From positions 62,001 through 126,000 of the forward strand of contig UBTA01000011.1 of NCBI GenBank assembly GCA_900468065.1: DNA of 64,000 bases. The letters are read 5' to 3'. Under the pieces are notes generated by a model. It worked only from the letters and a program-made list of their open reading frames with translations. It searched no databases and was not told the origin of the DNA. Below, piece by piece: positions 19,027 to 28,861 of the stretch (positions within the stretch are counted from its first letter, which is position 1; every line of letters begins with the position of its first letter). The DNA comes from Hyphomicrobiales bacterium. Lineage in GTDB: Bacteria; Pseudomonadota; Alphaproteobacteria; Rhizobiales; Rhizobiaceae. A program made the position numbers and the translations under genes.

Positions 19027-19618
19027 CGATCACCCGTAAATCCCTGAGTTTGGCGAGCAGCGGCAGCATGGGCAGCCCGAGAATGGTGAAATAGTCACCA
19101 TCGATTTTATCGAAAAGCTGGATACCCTCGCCTTCCAGCTGATAGGCGCCGACGCTGAACAAAGCCTTCGTTCCGACGTGTGCGAGATGCGCATCGATAA
19201 AGTCGGGACGCAGAACCCGTACCGACATCCGGGCCGAAGAGACATGCTTCCAAAGAATGTTATTTCCGCGCGTCAGCACAATGCCGCTGTTCAACTGGTG
19301 AACCTGGCCGGACAGGGACAACAGATGGTCGCGCGCCTCATTCATATCGCGGGGCTTGTGATAGACCCGCGCACCCAGCGACATGGTCTGGTCCGAGCCG
19401 ATGATAATGTCATCGGGAAAAGCTTCCCCGACGTTCCTAGCCTTGGCTTCGGCCAGGATCAGCGCAACCTCTTCCGGTGACGATCCCTGCCGCTCGACCT
19501 CACCTTCTATCGTCCGTTCGTCAATGTCGGCCGCCTTTGCCTGAAAAGCGATGCCGGCATTTTCCAGCAGCATGCGCCGGAACGGGCTCGCCGAAGCGAG
19601 GACAAGAGAACCTGCCAT
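19019..19618 (-). CDS. maf: Maf-like nucleoside triphosphate pyrophosphatase
   Basis: The 199-residue protein belongs to the Maf/HAM1-like family, which hydrolyses non-canonical or modified nucleoside triphosphates to monophosphates. It has [17 protein letters not shown] (about 6-22), the EKA-like [10 protein letters not shown], the GSDQTMSLG motif and [27 protein letters not shown], split across the catalytic region. The ATG at 19618 has AGGA at 9 bases; an ATG two codons upstream is too close to it. It overlaps aroE by 8 bases and stands 30 bases after ppsR. Confidence 0.92.
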   Translation of the reverse strand: MAGSLVLASASPFRRMLLENAGIAFQAKAADIDERTIEGEVERQGSSPEEVALILAEAKARNVGEAFPDDIIIGSDQTMSLGARVYHKPRDMNEARDHLLSLSGQVHQLNSGIVLTRGNNILWKHVSSARMSVRVLRPDFIDAHLAHVGTKALFSVGAYQLEGEGIQLFDKIDGDYFTILGLPMLPLLAKLRDLRVIDA

Positions 19619-19648
19619 TGTCATTTATCCTGATTGACCGGATTCGCC

Positions 19649-20473
19649 TTAACGCAGCCGCGGCCGGAGGGCAACGATCGCTGCTGCGGTTTCCTCGATC
19701 GAACGGCGCGTCACATCGATCATCGGCCAGTTGTTACGCGCGCAGATCGAGCGCGCATATTTCAGCTCCTCTGCGATAGAGGCACGGTCGACATAGTCCT
19801 CGGCGTGATAACTATGGGTGGCCGTGCCCAGAATACGATTTTGACGCACCTGCGAAATCCGGTCTGCCGTGGCGATCAGACCAACCACCAGCGGCCTGGT
19901 CGCTTCCATCAACCGGTCCGGCAGGGAGACGCCCGGCACGATCGGGATATTGGCGGTCTTGATGCCGCGATTGGCGAGATAGATGCTGGTTGGGGTTTTC
20001 GAGGTGCGGCTGATGCCGATCAGCACGACATCTGCGTCATTGAAATCGGCCGGCAATTGGCCGTCATCGTGATCCATTGTAAAATTCAGCGCGTCGATAC
20101 GGGCGAAATAGTCGGCGTCCATCACATGCTGCGCACCCGAGCGCCGCCGCGATGTGGCGCCGAGATAGGACTGGAAAAGATCGATGATCGGTTCCAGAAC
20201 GGAGACGCAGGGTAGTCCCATATCTTTGCAAGTTACATTGATGATGTCAGCGAGCTCACGATCGACAATCGTATAGAGCACGATCCCAGGCGCACCATCG
20301 ACCGCTTCCATCACCTGCATCAGCTGTTTGCGATTGCGGATCAGCGGATAGACGTGCTCGAGCGCATGCGCCGACTGGAATTGCGACGCCGCCGCCCTGC
20401 CCGCAGCGATCAGCGTTTCGCCGGTCGAATCGGAGATCAGATGCAGGTGGAAATAGTTTTTCTGGTTCTCCAC
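19649..20473 (-). CDS. ppsR: Pyruvate, phosphate dikinase regulatory protein (kinase/phosphotransferase)
   Basis: The 274-residue protein is of the DUF299/PPSR family, bifunctional ADP-dependent kinases and phosphorylases that switch PEP synthase or pyruvate phosphate dikinase off and on. Family marks are [11 protein letters not shown] (about 11-21), the P-loop-like [18 protein letters not shown] (about 148-165), and [12 protein letters not shown]. In rhizobia the partner is usually pyruvate phosphate dikinase, not in this window. The start is GTG at 20473 with GGAG 6 bases before it. The gene is transcribed away from the proposed origin. Confidence 0.9.
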   Translation of the reverse strand: MENQKNYFHLHLISDSTGETLIAAGRAAASQFQSAHALEHVYPLIRNRKQLMQVMEAVDGAPGIVLYTIVDRELADIINVTCKDMGLPCVSVLEPIIDLFQSYLGATSRRRSGAQHVMDADYFARIDALNFTMDHDDGQLPADFNDADVVLIGISRTSKTPTSIYLANRGIKTANIPIVPGVSLPDRLMEATRPLVVGLIATADRISQVRQNRILGTATHSYHAEDYVDRASIAEELKYARSICARNNWPMIDVTRRSIEETAAAIVALRPRLR

Positions 20474-20557
20474 GCTATTCTCCGAGGGCTGTTGATAAAC
20501 CGGGACAGCGACAGCTAAGGACCGGCGGGTTTCAAAGGCAAGGGGAAAACCTGCGAG

Positions 20558-20566
20558 TTATTCACA
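20558..20566 (+). other. DnaA box (one mismatch) in oriC
   Basis: TTATTCACA fits the relaxed DnaA consensus TTATNCACA. Reverse-strand one-mismatch boxes lie at 20490-20498 (TGTTGATAA) and 20600-20608 (TGTGGAGAA). Confidence 0.7.
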
Positions 20567-20635
20567 ATCTGGATTCCGGGGAGCAGGATTCCAGCGGCAT
20601 GTGGAGAAGACTCATCAAGTTGCAAAGCGTCGACT

Positions 20636-20655
20636 TTATCCACAAGCTGTCCACA
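20636..20655 (+). other. Paired DnaA boxes in oriC
   Basis: A perfect TTATCCACA at 20636-20644 is followed, 2 bases later, by CTGTCCACA (20647-20655, two mismatches) on the same strand, an 11-bp period that places both on one helix face. Another reverse box (TGTGGAAAA) lies at 20777-20785. Confidence 0.75.
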
Positions 20656-20823
20656 TGGCTGCGCCCATTTGACCACTGAGCGAAGCTGATGACTCTGCAT
20701 CGTTTTTCGAAATCATCCCCGCTCCTATCTGTCGCATGGCAAAATCGGCCAAGAGATTCTATTGAACAGGTCAGCATGTGGAAAAGAGTCGGATGGCGTT
20801 TAATCCTCGATAGTCACAGACTC

Positions 20824-20860
20824 TAAGAAATAGAATCCTTAGATATAGATATCTTTTATA
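20824..20860. other. AT-rich tract, probable DNA unwinding element
   Basis: Seven G/C in 37 bases, in a genome that is otherwise about 60% GC. It includes AGATATAGATATCT and lies between the last DnaA-like box and the hemE start. It may also hold the hemE promoter. Confidence 0.6.
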
Positions 20861-20877
20861 GTGGGAGAACGTGTCCG

Positions 20878-21912
20878 GTGACTGCGCAAAGCCGTAAGGT
20901 GCTACAGGTGTTGAAGGGTGAAACGCTGTCACCTCCCCCAATCTGGCTGATGCGGCAGGCAGGTCGGTATCTTCCCGAATACAGGCAGACCCGAGCCAAG
21001 GCCGGTAGCTTTCTGGATCTCTGTTATTCGCCCGATATGGCTGTGGAAGTGACCCTACAGCCAATCCGGCGATATGCGTTTGATGCAGCCATCCTGTTCT
21101 CCGATATCCTGGTTATTCCCGATGCCCTGAAGCGCAATGTTCGCTTTGAAGAAGGGCATGGACCGCGCATGGATCCGCTCGACGTTTCGGAAATAGCCAC
21201 GCTCGACATTAAGCCCGTATCCGCCCATTTGCAGCCGGTCATGGAAACCGTTCGCCGTTTGCGCCGGGAACTGCCGGGAGAAACGACGCTGCTCGGTTTC
21301 TGCGGCGCACCCTGGACGGTCGCCACCTACATGATTGCCGGGCACGGAACGCCTGACCAGGCGCCGGCACGGCTTTTTGCCTACCAGCATCCCGAAGCGT
21401 TCGATCGGCTGCTGGCGGTGCTGGCGGAGGTCTCTGCGGACTATCTGGTCGAACAGATCGATGCAGGCGCCGACGCGGTGCAGATATTCGATTCCTGGGC
21501 TGGTGTTTTGGGAGAAGAGGAATTCCGCCGCTATGCCGTCAAGCCGGTGCGCAGGATCATCGACAGCGTTCGAGCCCGCCGTCCGGACGCGAAAATCATC
21601 GCCTTTGCTAAGGGTGCCGGAATTCTCCTGAAGGATTACCGGCAGGTAACCGGTGCCGATGCGATCGGTCTTGACTGGTCGGTGCCTTTGTCGTTTGCCG
21701 TAGACCTCCAGAAGGAAGGCCCGGTTCAGGGCAACCTCGATCCGATGCGGGTCGTGGCAGGCGGACAATCGCTGGATGACGGCATCGACGCAATCCTGCA
21801 GAAACTTGGAAATGGCCCGCTGATCTTCAATCTGGGTCATGGCATTACGCCACAGGCCAATCCGGACCACGTCACACAACTGGTCGCCCGTGTTCGTGGA
21901 ACGGGCCAATGA
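20878..21912 (+). CDS. hemE: Uroporphyrinogen decarboxylase
   Basis: The 344-residue protein decarboxylates the four acetate side chains of uroporphyrinogen III to give coproporphyrinogen III in heme synthesis. The two family signatures are present: [17 protein letters not shown] (about 20-36) and [14 protein letters not shown] (about 141-154). The start is GTG at 20878 with GGGAG 10 bases upstream. Its stop overlaps the hemJ start (ATGA). It is the classical landmark beside the alphaproteobacterial replication origin. Confidence 0.97.
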   Translation: MTAQSRKVLQVLKGETLSPPPIWLMRQAGRYLPEYRQTRAKAGSFLDLCYSPDMAVEVTLQPIRRYAFDAAILFSDILVIPDALKRNVRFEEGHGPRMDPLDVSEIATLDIKPVSAHLQPVMETVRRLRRELPGETTLLGFCGAPWTVATYMIAGHGTPDQAPARLFAYQHPEAFDRLLAVLAEVSADYLVEQIDAGADAVQIFDSWAGVLGEEEFRRYAVKPVRRIIDSVRARRPDAKIIAFAKGAGILLKDYRQVTGADAIGLDWSVPLSFAVDLQKEGPVQGNLDPMRVVAGGQSLDDGIDAILQKLGNGPLIFNLGHGITPQANPDHVTQLVARVRGTGQ

Positions 21913-22448
21913 TCGAGCGCCAGACGGATATCCAGCCTGGGAGAAAAGCGCGCACCCGTGCCTTCATCGCGATTGGTTTGTTCGTCGCGCTGCTTGCCGG
22001 GCTGTTCGTCTGGCAGCCGGATAACCTCTATCTCTGGATCAAGGCGCTGCACATCATTGCCGTGATGTCCTGGATGGCCGCCCTGCTCTACATGCCGCGA
22101 TTGTTCATCTATCACACCGACGCGGCGCCCGGCTCCGAGCAGTCGGAGACCTTCAAGATGATGGAGCAGCGGCTTTTGAAGGTGATCATGAACCCGGCGA
22201 TGATGATCACCTGGGTGCTTGGCCTCTATCTCGCCTGGAGCGTCTACGGTTTTCAGGGTGGGTGGCTGCATGCCAAGCTATTGCTTGTCGTTCTTCTGAC
22301 CGGTGTCCACATGATGTTCAGCCGTGCGGTCAGAGCGTTTGCACGGGATGAAAACACCCGTAGCGCCGGTTATTGGCGGCTGATGAACGAAGCCCCGACG
22401 CTGTTGATGATCCTCATCGTCATTGTGGCGGTGGTGAAACCTTTTTGA
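21909..22448 (+). CDS. hemJ: Protoporphyrinogen oxidase HemJ
   Basis: The 179-residue integral membrane protein has four or five hydrophobic segments (about 19-35, 42-62, 95-113, 120-136 and 158-176). The conserved histidine and lysine are in [20 protein letters not shown] and [14 protein letters not shown]. HemJ converts protoporphyrinogen IX to protoporphyrin IX and replaces HemG/HemY in many Alphaproteobacteria. Overlap with hemE means coupled translation of two heme-pathway genes. Confidence 0.92.
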   Translation: MIERQTDIQPGRKARTRAFIAIGLFVALLAGLFVWQPDNLYLWIKALHIIAVMSWMAALLYMPRLFIYHTDAAPGSEQSETFKMMEQRLLKVIMNPAMMITWVLGLYLAWSVYGFQGGWLHAKLLLVVLLTGVHMMFSRAVRAFARDENTRSAGYWRLMNEAPTLLMILIVIVAVVKPF

Positions 22449-22643
22449 GCTATTGAGCGTTGAAGAAGGAAACTTCCGGTAATTTTCGTTGCCCCCTTGC
22501 GGTGCAACGAGTGAGTCGCTATTTTCCCGCCATCTCCTCTTTCGTGGCATGTGTAAACGTTACGAGCCTGCCCCTTCCGCTGCAGCTCCCCTTACATCAA
22601 GCACGCCGACTTTCCTTTCCGATTTCCAAGTGTGGTCCCCTTC

Positions 22644-23909
22644 ATGGCTGAAATGAAGCTACAAGAACTTAAAAACAAAAGTGCAACCGATCTTCTGGCC
22701 TTTGCCGAATCGGTGGAGGTCGAAAACGCCAGTGTCATGCGCAAGCAGGAACTGATGTTTGCGATCCTGAAAATGCTGGCGAGCCAGGACGTCGAAATTA
22801 TCGGCGAAGGCGTCGTCGAAGTACTGCAGGACGGCTTCGGCTTCCTGCGCTCGGCCAACGCCAACTACCTTCCAGGCCCGGATGATATTTATATCTCACC
22901 CTCGCAGATCCGCCGTTTCTCGCTGAAGACCGGCGATACGGTCGAAGGACCGATCCGTGGTCCGAAGGAAGGCGAACGGTATTTTGCCCTTCTTAAGGTC
23001 AACACCATCAATTTCGAGGATCCCGAAAAGATCCGTCACAAGGTTCATTTCGACAATCTGACGCCGCTCTATCCAAACGAGCGCTTCAAGATGGAACTTG
23101 AGGTTCCGACCTCAAAGGACCTGTCTGCTCGCGTCATCGATCTGATCGCGCCGCTCGGCAAGGGCCAGCGCGGCCTGATCGTCGCCCCGCCGCGTACCGG
23201 TAAGACCGTTCTCTTGCAGAACATCGCCCATTCGATTACCGCCAATCATCCGGAATGCTATCTGATTGTTCTTCTGATCGATGAGCGGCCGGAAGAAGTC
23301 ACCGACATGCAGCGCTCGGTGAAGGGCGAAGTGGTTTCCTCGACCTTCGACGAGCCGGCAACACGCCACGTCCAGGTGGCTGAAATGGTCATCGAGAAGG
23401 CCAAGCGCCTGGTCGAACATGGCCGCGACGTCGTCATCCTGCTCGATTCGATCACCCGCCTCGGCCGCGCCTACAACACGGTTGTTCCATCATCGGGCAA
23501 GGTCTTGACCGGCGGTGTCGACGCCAACGCACTGCAGCGCCCGAAGCGCTTCTTCGGTGCTGCGCGTAACATCGAGGAAGGCGGCTCGCTGACGATCATT
23601 GCGACGGCGCTGATCGATACCGGCAGCCGCATGGACGAAGTCATCTTCGAAGAGTTCAAGGGTACCGGTAACTCCGAAATCGTGCTTGACCGTAAGGTCG
23701 CCGACAAGCGCATTTTCCCGTCCATGGATATCCTCAAGTCGGGTACCCGCAAGGAAGACCTTTTGGTGCCGCGTCAGGATCTGCAGAAGATCTTCGTTCT
23801 GCGCCGTATCCTTGCCCCGATGGGAACGACCGATGCGATCGAGTTCCTGATCGATAAGCTGAAGCAGACCAAGACCAACGGCGATTTCTTCGATTCGATG
23901 AACACCTGA
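22644..23909 (+). CDS. rho: Transcription termination factor Rho
   Basis: The 421-residue hexameric RNA helicase ends untranslated transcripts. It has the N-terminal helical domain (1-45), the cold-shock-like RNA-binding domain ([16 protein letters not shown], about 52-67, to SPSQIRRF), Walker A in [15 protein letters not shown], Walker [17 protein letters not shown] and the Q-loop. The ATG at 22644 gives the standard MAEMKLQEL start. The 195-base gap after hemJ is long enough for a leader; no clear attenuator was seen. Confidence 0.97.
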   Translation: MAEMKLQELKNKSATDLLAFAESVEVENASVMRKQELMFAILKMLASQDVEIIGEGVVEVLQDGFGFLRSANANYLPGPDDIYISPSQIRRFSLKTGDTVEGPIRGPKEGERYFALLKVNTINFEDPEKIRHKVHFDNLTPLYPNERFKMELEVPTSKDLSARVIDLIAPLGKGQRGLIVAPPRTGKTVLLQNIAHSITANHPECYLIVLLIDERPEEVTDMQRSVKGEVVSSTFDEPATRHVQVAEMVIEKAKRLVEHGRDVVILLDSITRLGRAYNTVVPSSGKVLTGGVDANALQRPKRFFGAARNIEEGGSLTIIATALIDTGSRMDEVIFEEFKGTGNSEIVLDRKVADKRIFPSMDILKSGTRKEDLLVPRQDLQKIFVLRRILAPMGTTDAIEFLIDKLKQTKTNGDFFDSMNT

Positions 23910-23930
23910 CTGGCGGTCATATTTTGCACG

Positions 23931-23960
23931 AAGCCCAGGTTTATCCTGGGCTTTTGTGTT
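23931..23960 (+). terminator. Rho-independent terminator after rho
   Basis: AAGCCCAGG/CCTGGGCTT stem of 9 bp with a 5-nt loop (23931-23953), followed by TTGTGTTTTT. It separates rho from mnmE. Confidence 0.9.
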
Positions 23961-24078
23961 TTTAACCCAAACTACATAGCCGGATTCCTTCCCCGGATTC
24001 CAAGTCGATGGAGGACATCGTTTGTTGGGACGGATATCGGCAGCCAAGGACCCTCGCGTGAACCAGCCGCACCAGGCC

Positions 24079-25398
24079 ATGTCTGATACGATCTATGCCC
24101 TGTCTTCCGGCGCCTTGCCGGCGGGGGTTGCGGTTATTCGCGTTAGTGGCCCTTGCGCGCCGGAGGTTTTGACAGGCTTATGCGGTTCCCTGCCGCTCCC
24201 TCGCCACGCGGTCCTGCGATCGATTCGCAATCGAAACGGTGATGTACTCGATCAGGTACTTGTGCTTTATTTCGCAGCGCCGGCGTCGTTTACGGGCGAA
24301 GACTGCGCCGAATTGCAGGTTCACGGCGGCCGGGCCGTGGTAAATGCCATCCTTGCCGAACTTGAAGTATGGCCGGGACTGAGACATGCCGAGGCAGGCG
24401 AGTTCTCCCGTCGCGCCTTTCACAACGGCAAGCTCGATCTCGTGGAAATCGAGGGGCTTGCCGATCTGATTGCCGCCGAAACGGAAATGCAGCGGCGGCT
24501 GGCGCAGGAGCATTCCAGTGGCAATCTCTCGGCAATCTACGAGGGTTGGGCCCGCAGGCTGACCCATGCGAGGGCGATGATCGAAGCTGAACTGGACTTT
24601 GCCGACGAAGATGACGTCCCTGGCTCCGTCGCAGATAAAATCTGGGCGGATATGCGGGAACTGAAGTCCGAAATCTCAGCGCACCTGCAGGGAGCCGGCA
24701 TTGCAGAGATTGTCCGGGATGGCTTGAAGATTGTCATCGCTGGCGAACCGAATGCCGGAAAATCCAGCCTGCTTAACCACCTGGCGCGCCGCGATGTTGC
24801 AATCGTCACCGATATTGCCGGAACCACGCGGGACATTCTATCGGTTGATTTATCCTTAGCCGGATTCCGTGTTCAGTTGTTTGATACAGCGGGCCTGCGG
24901 GAGACCGATGACAAGGTTGAACAGGAGGGCATTCGTCGTGCCTATCTGACGATCGATCAGGCCGATGTTGTCTTGCTTTTGGCAGATACACCTGAAGGTT
25001 TTATTCCTTTGGAGGAACTCCGACAACCAAAGCCGGTTATTCGGATCGGCACCAAGATTGATCGGTCCCCTCTTTTATGGGATAAGGCCAGCGCCGACGT
25101 GTTGATCTCGACGGAGACGGGCGCAGGAATTGACCAACTCCTGGAAGTTCTGACCGATTATCTACCGGACCTGTCCGGTCAAAATGCGCTATCTCTGCCG
25201 ACCAGGAAGCGGCATGTGAGTTGCCTGAAACAAACCCTCTCCGCGATCGAGATGAGTTTTGGGCAATCAAATCGCGGACTTGATATTCAGGCGGAATATT
25301 TGCGGCAGGCCGGCGACGCCCTTGGACGAATTACCGGGCGCGTTGACGTTGAGGATCTGCTTGGAGTGATCTTTTCGGAATTCTGCATCGGCAAATGA
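24079..25398 (+). CDS. mnmE: tRNA modification GTPase MnmE (TrmE)
   Basis: The 439-residue protein works with MnmG to install the aminomethyl-type modification at wobble uridine 34 of several tRNAs. The N-terminal tetrahydrofolate-binding domain (ALSSGALPAGVAVIRVSG) is followed by the helical domain and an inserted G domain with GEPNAGKSSLLNHL (G1), DIAGTTRD (G2), DTAGLRE (G3) and a C-terminal FSEFCIGK carrying the invariant cysteine. The start at 24079 matches the family. A GGAGG followed by TTG at 24022 would give a 19-residue extension and cannot be excluded. Confidence 0.95.
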   Translation: MSDTIYALSSGALPAGVAVIRVSGPCAPEVLTGLCGSLPLPRHAVLRSIRNRNGDVLDQVLVLYFAAPASFTGEDCAELQVHGGRAVVNAILAELEVWPGLRHAEAGEFSRRAFHNGKLDLVEIEGLADLIAAETEMQRRLAQEHSSGNLSAIYEGWARRLTHARAMIEAELDFADEDDVPGSVADKIWADMRELKSEISAHLQGAGIAEIVRDGLKIVIAGEPNAGKSSLLNHLARRDVAIVTDIAGTTRDILSVDLSLAGFRVQLFDTAGLRETDDKVEQEGIRRAYLTIDQADVVLLLADTPEGFIPLEELRQPKPVIRIGTKIDRSPLLWDKASADVLISTETGAGIDQLLEVLTDYLPDLSGQNALSLPTRKRHVSCLKQTLSAIEMSFGQSNRGLDIQAEYLRQAGDALGRITGRVDVEDLLGVIFSEFCIGK

Positions 25399-25435
25399 GA
25401 TGCAATCGCGTACAACGTTGGCGAGTCTTGACGGA

Positions 25436-25451
25436 TGTTTCACGTGAAACG
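25436..25451. other. parS: parS site between mnmE and mnmG
   Basis: TGTTTCACGTGAAACG, one base from consensus and with a perfect 14-bp palindromic core GTTTCACGTGAAAC, lies in the 90-bp mnmE-mnmG gap. Confidence 0.92.
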
Positions 25452-25488
25452 ATTCGCCTCTGTAATACCGTGATGGAGACGGTTTAAC

Positions 25489-27372
25489 ATGTTCGATTAT
25501 GATGTCATTATCATTGGCGGTGGACATGCTGGTTGCGAGGCGGCCAGCGCTTCCGCGCGAATGGGTGCAAAAACGGCTCTCGTAACGCACAAGCGTGACA
25601 CCATCGGCGTGATGTCCTGCAATCCCGCCATTGGCGGTCTGGGAAAGGGCCATCTCGTTCGCGAGATCGATGCGATGGATGGCCTGATGGGCAGTGTTGC
25701 CGATGCGGCTGGAATACAGTTTAGGCTCCTCAATCGCCGGAAAGGCCCGGCTGTGCGCGGGCCACGCACCCAGGCGGATCGAAAGCTCTATCGCCAAGCG
25801 ATGCAGTCCGAAATCCAGGCAATCGAACATCTTGATATTATCGAAGGTGATGCATTTGATTTGCAGTTGAATGGTGGCCGCGTCAATGGAGTCATCCTCG
25901 CAGGCGGACGTTCTATCTCCTGTGGCGCTGTAGTACTGACTACAGGAACATTCCTGCGTGGCCTCATCCACATCGGCGATCGTAAAATCCCAGCCGGTCG
26001 GGTGGGTGAAAATCCGTCACTTGGTCTGTCCGCCACGCTCGAGCGGTTTGGCTTGCGGCTGGGGCGACTGAAGACCGGTACGCCCGCTCGTCTGGATGGC
26101 AAGACCATCGATTGGCAATCCGTCGGACGTCAGGGAGCCGACGACGATCCGGTTCCTTTCTCCTTCATGACTGATAGGATCCTGAACCGGCAGATAGAAT
26201 GCGGTGTGACGCGGACCACGGATGCGACACATAAAATTATATCCGATAATCTGATGAAATCTGCGATGTATTCCGGACAAATTGAAGGCGTGGGTCCCAG
26301 ATACTGCCCGTCTATCGAAGACAAGATTGTCAAGTTCGGCGAGCGGGACGGACATCAGATTTTTCTGGAACCGGAAGGTCTCGATGACGATACCGTTTAT
26401 CCGAATGGGATTTCAACATCGCTGCCGGAAGATGTGCAGAAGGCATTCATCCGAACAATTCCGGGACTGGAGAATGTCTCCATTATTCAACCAGGTTACG
26501 CCATCGAGTATGATCATGTGGATCCGCGCGAACTGTCCTTATCGCTAGAAGTCCGCAAGATTCCCGGATTGTTCCTTGCCGGGCAAATCAATGGCACGAC
26601 CGGTTATGAAGAAGCCGGTGCGCAGGGTCTGGTAGCGGGTTTGAATGCTGCCCTTCTCTGTGCTGGCAATACACCGCATATGTTCAGCCGCACCAATTCC
26701 TACATCGGCGTGATGATCGACGACCTTACGTCGCGCGGAGTGGCTGAGCCCTACAGGATGTTCACGTCACGCGCCGAATACCGTTTGTCGCTGCGGGCCG
26801 ATAATGCCGATGTCCGGCTTACGCCAGAAGCGATGTCGTTGGGCTGCGTCTCTGCTGATCGTACCGTGAAGTTTAACAAATGGGTCGAGGATATTGAAAG
26901 CAACAGGCAGTTGCTAAAGTCGTTGACTGTCACGCCGAACGAGGGGCGCAGCCATGGGCTGAAGCTTAATCTGGACGGCCAACGCCGTTCAGCGTTCGAA
27001 CTCCTCTCCTATGCCGATCATTCGATACAGTCGCTGAGTGCGGTTTGGCCGGTGCTCTCAACGATCGAAAGCAAACTTGCGGAAGCACTCGAGATTGACG
27101 CGACCTATTCGGTTTATATGGATCGCCAGGCATCGGACATTGCCAGTGTGCGCAGCGAAGAAAACCGTATCATTCCGGATGACTTCGACTTCCAGATCCT
27201 GTCGGGTCTATCAAACGAGTTGAAGCAGAAGCTCAAAGCAGCTAGACCACGCAATCTGGCGCAAGCTATGAAGGTGGACGGCATAACCCCGTCTGCCATT
27301 TCGCTGATCCTGGCGCATATGCGTAAGGGCAACCACACCCAGACAGAGCATCTCAAGCAGGCGATTCAATGA
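25489..27372 (+). CDS. mnmG: tRNA uridine-34 modification enzyme MnmG (GidA)
   Basis: The 627-residue FAD protein is the partner of MnmE. The Rossmann signature [17 protein letters not shown] is at about 7-23, and the GidA signatures [11 protein letters not shown] (about 265) and [18 protein letters not shown] (about 363) are intact, as is the C-terminal helical domain that contacts MnmE. A GGAGAC lies 8 bases ahead of the ATG. mnmE, mnmG and rsmG follow each other closely, and mnmG overlaps rsmG by 4 bases. Confidence 0.97.
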   Translation: MFDYDVIIIGGGHAGCEAASASARMGAKTALVTHKRDTIGVMSCNPAIGGLGKGHLVREIDAMDGLMGSVADAAGIQFRLLNRRKGPAVRGPRTQADRKLYRQAMQSEIQAIEHLDIIEGDAFDLQLNGGRVNGVILAGGRSISCGAVVLTTGTFLRGLIHIGDRKIPAGRVGENPSLGLSATLERFGLRLGRLKTGTPARLDGKTIDWQSVGRQGADDDPVPFSFMTDRILNRQIECGVTRTTDATHKIISDNLMKSAMYSGQIEGVGPRYCPSIEDKIVKFGERDGHQIFLEPEGLDDDTVYPNGISTSLPEDVQKAFIRTIPGLENVSIIQPGYAIEYDHVDPRELSLSLEVRKIPGLFLAGQINGTTGYEEAGAQGLVAGLNAALLCAGNTPHMFSRTNSYIGVMIDDLTSRGVAEPYRMFTSRAEYRLSLRADNADVRLTPEAMSLGCVSADRTVKFNKWVEDIESNRQLLKSLTVTPNEGRSHGLKLNLDGQRRSAFELLSYADHSIQSLSAVWPVLSTIESKLAEALEIDATYSVYMDRQASDIASVRSEENRIIPDDFDFQILSGLSNELKQKLKAARPRNLAQAMKVDGITPSAISLILAHMRKGNHTQTEHLKQAIQ

Positions 27373-28007
27373 TTGCGAGTCCTTCCCGTGAGCTAAACGG
27401 ATTGCGTGTTTCACGTGAAACGTCGGAGAGGCTCGAACATTTTGCCAGTCTGTTTCATAAATGGGCTAAGTCAATCAACCTCGTGGCGCCATCGACGCTA
27501 TCCGATTTGTGGCAGCGGCATATCGCTGACAGCGCACAAATCTTTCAGCTGTTTCCGGGGCCGAAACGGTGGGTGGACCTTGGCAGCGGCGGTGGTTTCC
27601 CCGGCATCATCACCGCGATCTTTCTGGCGGAGCTCGGAGATGGTTGGGTCCATCTTGTCGAAAGCAACAATAAGAAGGCCGCATTCCTGCGTGTGGCGCT
27701 GAGTGAAACAGGCGCACGCGGTTCGGTGCACCCGATTCGAATTGAAGATGCAGTGGGTGTCATACCGCAATGCGAGGTAATTTCCGCTCGAGCGCTCGCG
27801 GATCTGAGCCAACTTCTGGATTACTGTGCTCCCTGGATGACTGCTGACAACAAACCGCGCGCATTCTTCCATAAAGGCCGGGATTATCAGCAGGAAGTCG
27901 ACAAAGCCGTTAGTCGCTTTCAGTTTGATCTGGTAAAACATGCAAGCGTCGTCGAGCCGGACTCTGTGGTTCTCGAAATCGCAAATCTTTCGCGGAAAAT
28001 TCAATAA
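27369..28007 (+). CDS. rsmG: 16S rRNA (guanine527-N7)-methyltransferase RsmG (GidB)
   Basis: The 212-residue methyltransferase modifies G527 of 16S rRNA. The SAM-binding motif [13 protein letters not shown] is at about 68-80 and the [13 protein letters not shown] segment follows at about 138. The start overlaps the mnmG stop (ATGA). Codons 13-18 contain a parS site (27407-27422), read as VSRETS. It is followed 14 bases later by parA. Confidence 0.95.
   Translation: MIASPSRELNGLRVSRETSERLEHFASLFHKWAKSINLVAPSTLSDLWQRHIADSAQIFQLFPGPKRWVDLGSGGGFPGIITAIFLAELGDGWVHLVESNNKKAAFLRVALSETGARGSVHPIRIEDAVGVIPQCEVISARALADLSQLLDYCAPWMTADNKPRAFFHKGRDYQQEVDKAVSRFQFDLVKHASVVEPDSVVLEIANLSRKIQ
27407..27422. other. 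parS: parS site inside rsmG
   Basis: TGTTTCACGTGAAACG with the perfect 14-bp palindromic core. It lies 0.6 kb ahead of parA, inside the rsmG coding sequence. Confidence 0.92.
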
Positions 28008-28021
28008 CGGCGGAATGCGGC

Positions 28022-28816
28022 ATGATAGGCGAGAAGAACAGAATTATCACCATTGCTAATCAGAAGGGCGGAGTGGGGAAAACCACGACGGCCATCAATC
28101 TGGCAACCGCTTTGGCCGCTATCGGTGAGAAAGTCCTGATTGTCGATCTGGACCCGCAGGGGAATGCCAGCACCGGTCTCGGTATTCAGCGGCGCGATCG
28201 AAAGCTGTCCTCGTATGAACTGATGATCGGCTCGCACCATATTGCCGATATTGTTCAGGACACAGTCGTTCCCAATCTCTCCATTGTGCCATCGACCATG
28301 GATCTTCTTGGCGTCGAGATGGAGATTTCGGCGGCCAGCGACCGGGTATTCAGACTGCGAAAGGCGCTCTCCTCGCCCGAGGCGCTCGCATATTCGTACG
28401 TGCTCGTTGATTGCCCACCGTCCTTCAATCTCCTAACGATGAACGCTATGGCGGCCGCGCATTCGGTTCTCGTTCCTCTCCAATGCGAATTCTTTGCGTT
28501 GGAAGGGTTGAGCCAGTTGCTGGAGACCGTTGATCAGGTGCGCCGAACGGTCAATCCCACACTGGATATCCAGGGCATCGTGCTGACCATGTTTGATTCG
28601 CGCAACAACTTGGCACAACAGGTCGTCAACGACGTCCGTACCCATCTGGGTGAGAAGGTCTATCATACATTGATCCCCCGCAATGTGCGGGTTTCCGAGG
28701 CTCCTTCCTATGGCAAGCCTGCAATCCTCTATGATCTCAAATGCGCTGGTAGCCAGGCCTACCTTCAGTTGGCATCCGAAGTGATCCAGCGTGAACGGCT
28801 ACGGAAGGCGGCCTGA
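28022..28816 (+). CDS. parA: Chromosome partitioning ATPase ParA
   Basis: The 264-residue protein has the deviant Walker A KGGVGKTT (15-22), [15 protein letters not shown] (about 40-54), and the [17 protein letters not shown] segment of ParA/Soj proteins. It binds DNA without sequence preference as an ATP dimer and moves ParB-parS complexes so that the origin reaches the new pole. No N-terminal helix-turn-helix is present, as is typical of chromosomal (type Ia Soj-like) members, not plasmid RepA. It is followed 45 bases later by parB. Confidence 0.96.
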   Translation: MIGEKNRIITIANQKGGVGKTTTAINLATALAAIGEKVLIVDLDPQGNASTGLGIQRRDRKLSSYELMIGSHHIADIVQDTVVPNLSIVPSTMDLLGVEMEISAASDRVFRLRKALSSPEALAYSYVLVDCPPSFNLLTMNAMAAAHSVLVPLQCEFFALEGLSQLLETVDQVRRTVNPTLDIQGIVLTMFDSRNNLAQQVVNDVRTHLGEKVYHTLIPRNVRVSEAPSYGKPAILYDLKCAGSQAYLQLASEVIQRERLRKAA

Positions 28817-28861
28817 GCAGCAATCGATTCGACATCGTAACGATAAGTGTGAGTACTGACG

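Larger units (their letters stand above)
20474..20877. other. oriC: Probable chromosomal replication origin (oriC)
   Basis: This 404-bp gap between divergent ppsR and hemE carries one perfect DnaA box (TTATCCACA, 20636-20644), four one-mismatch boxes (TTATTCACA at 20558; reverse forms at 20490, 20600 and 20777) and a weaker one at 20647. Eight GANTC sites (starting at 20572, 20587, 20609, 20691, 20755, 20786, 20819, 20833) fall in about 270 bp, where about one is expected. A 37-bp tract at 20824-20860 is only 19% GC. Origins next to hemE are established in Caulobacter and reported in Sinorhizobium. Flanking genes run away from the gap on both sides and parS sites lie nearby. Confidence 0.85.

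Noticed and set aside
24022-24078. TTG start with GGAGG giving a longer MnmE
   Set aside because: Family proteins begin at the 24079 ATG; the extension has no known counterpart, though the ribosome site is good, so it is noted in the mnmE entry only.
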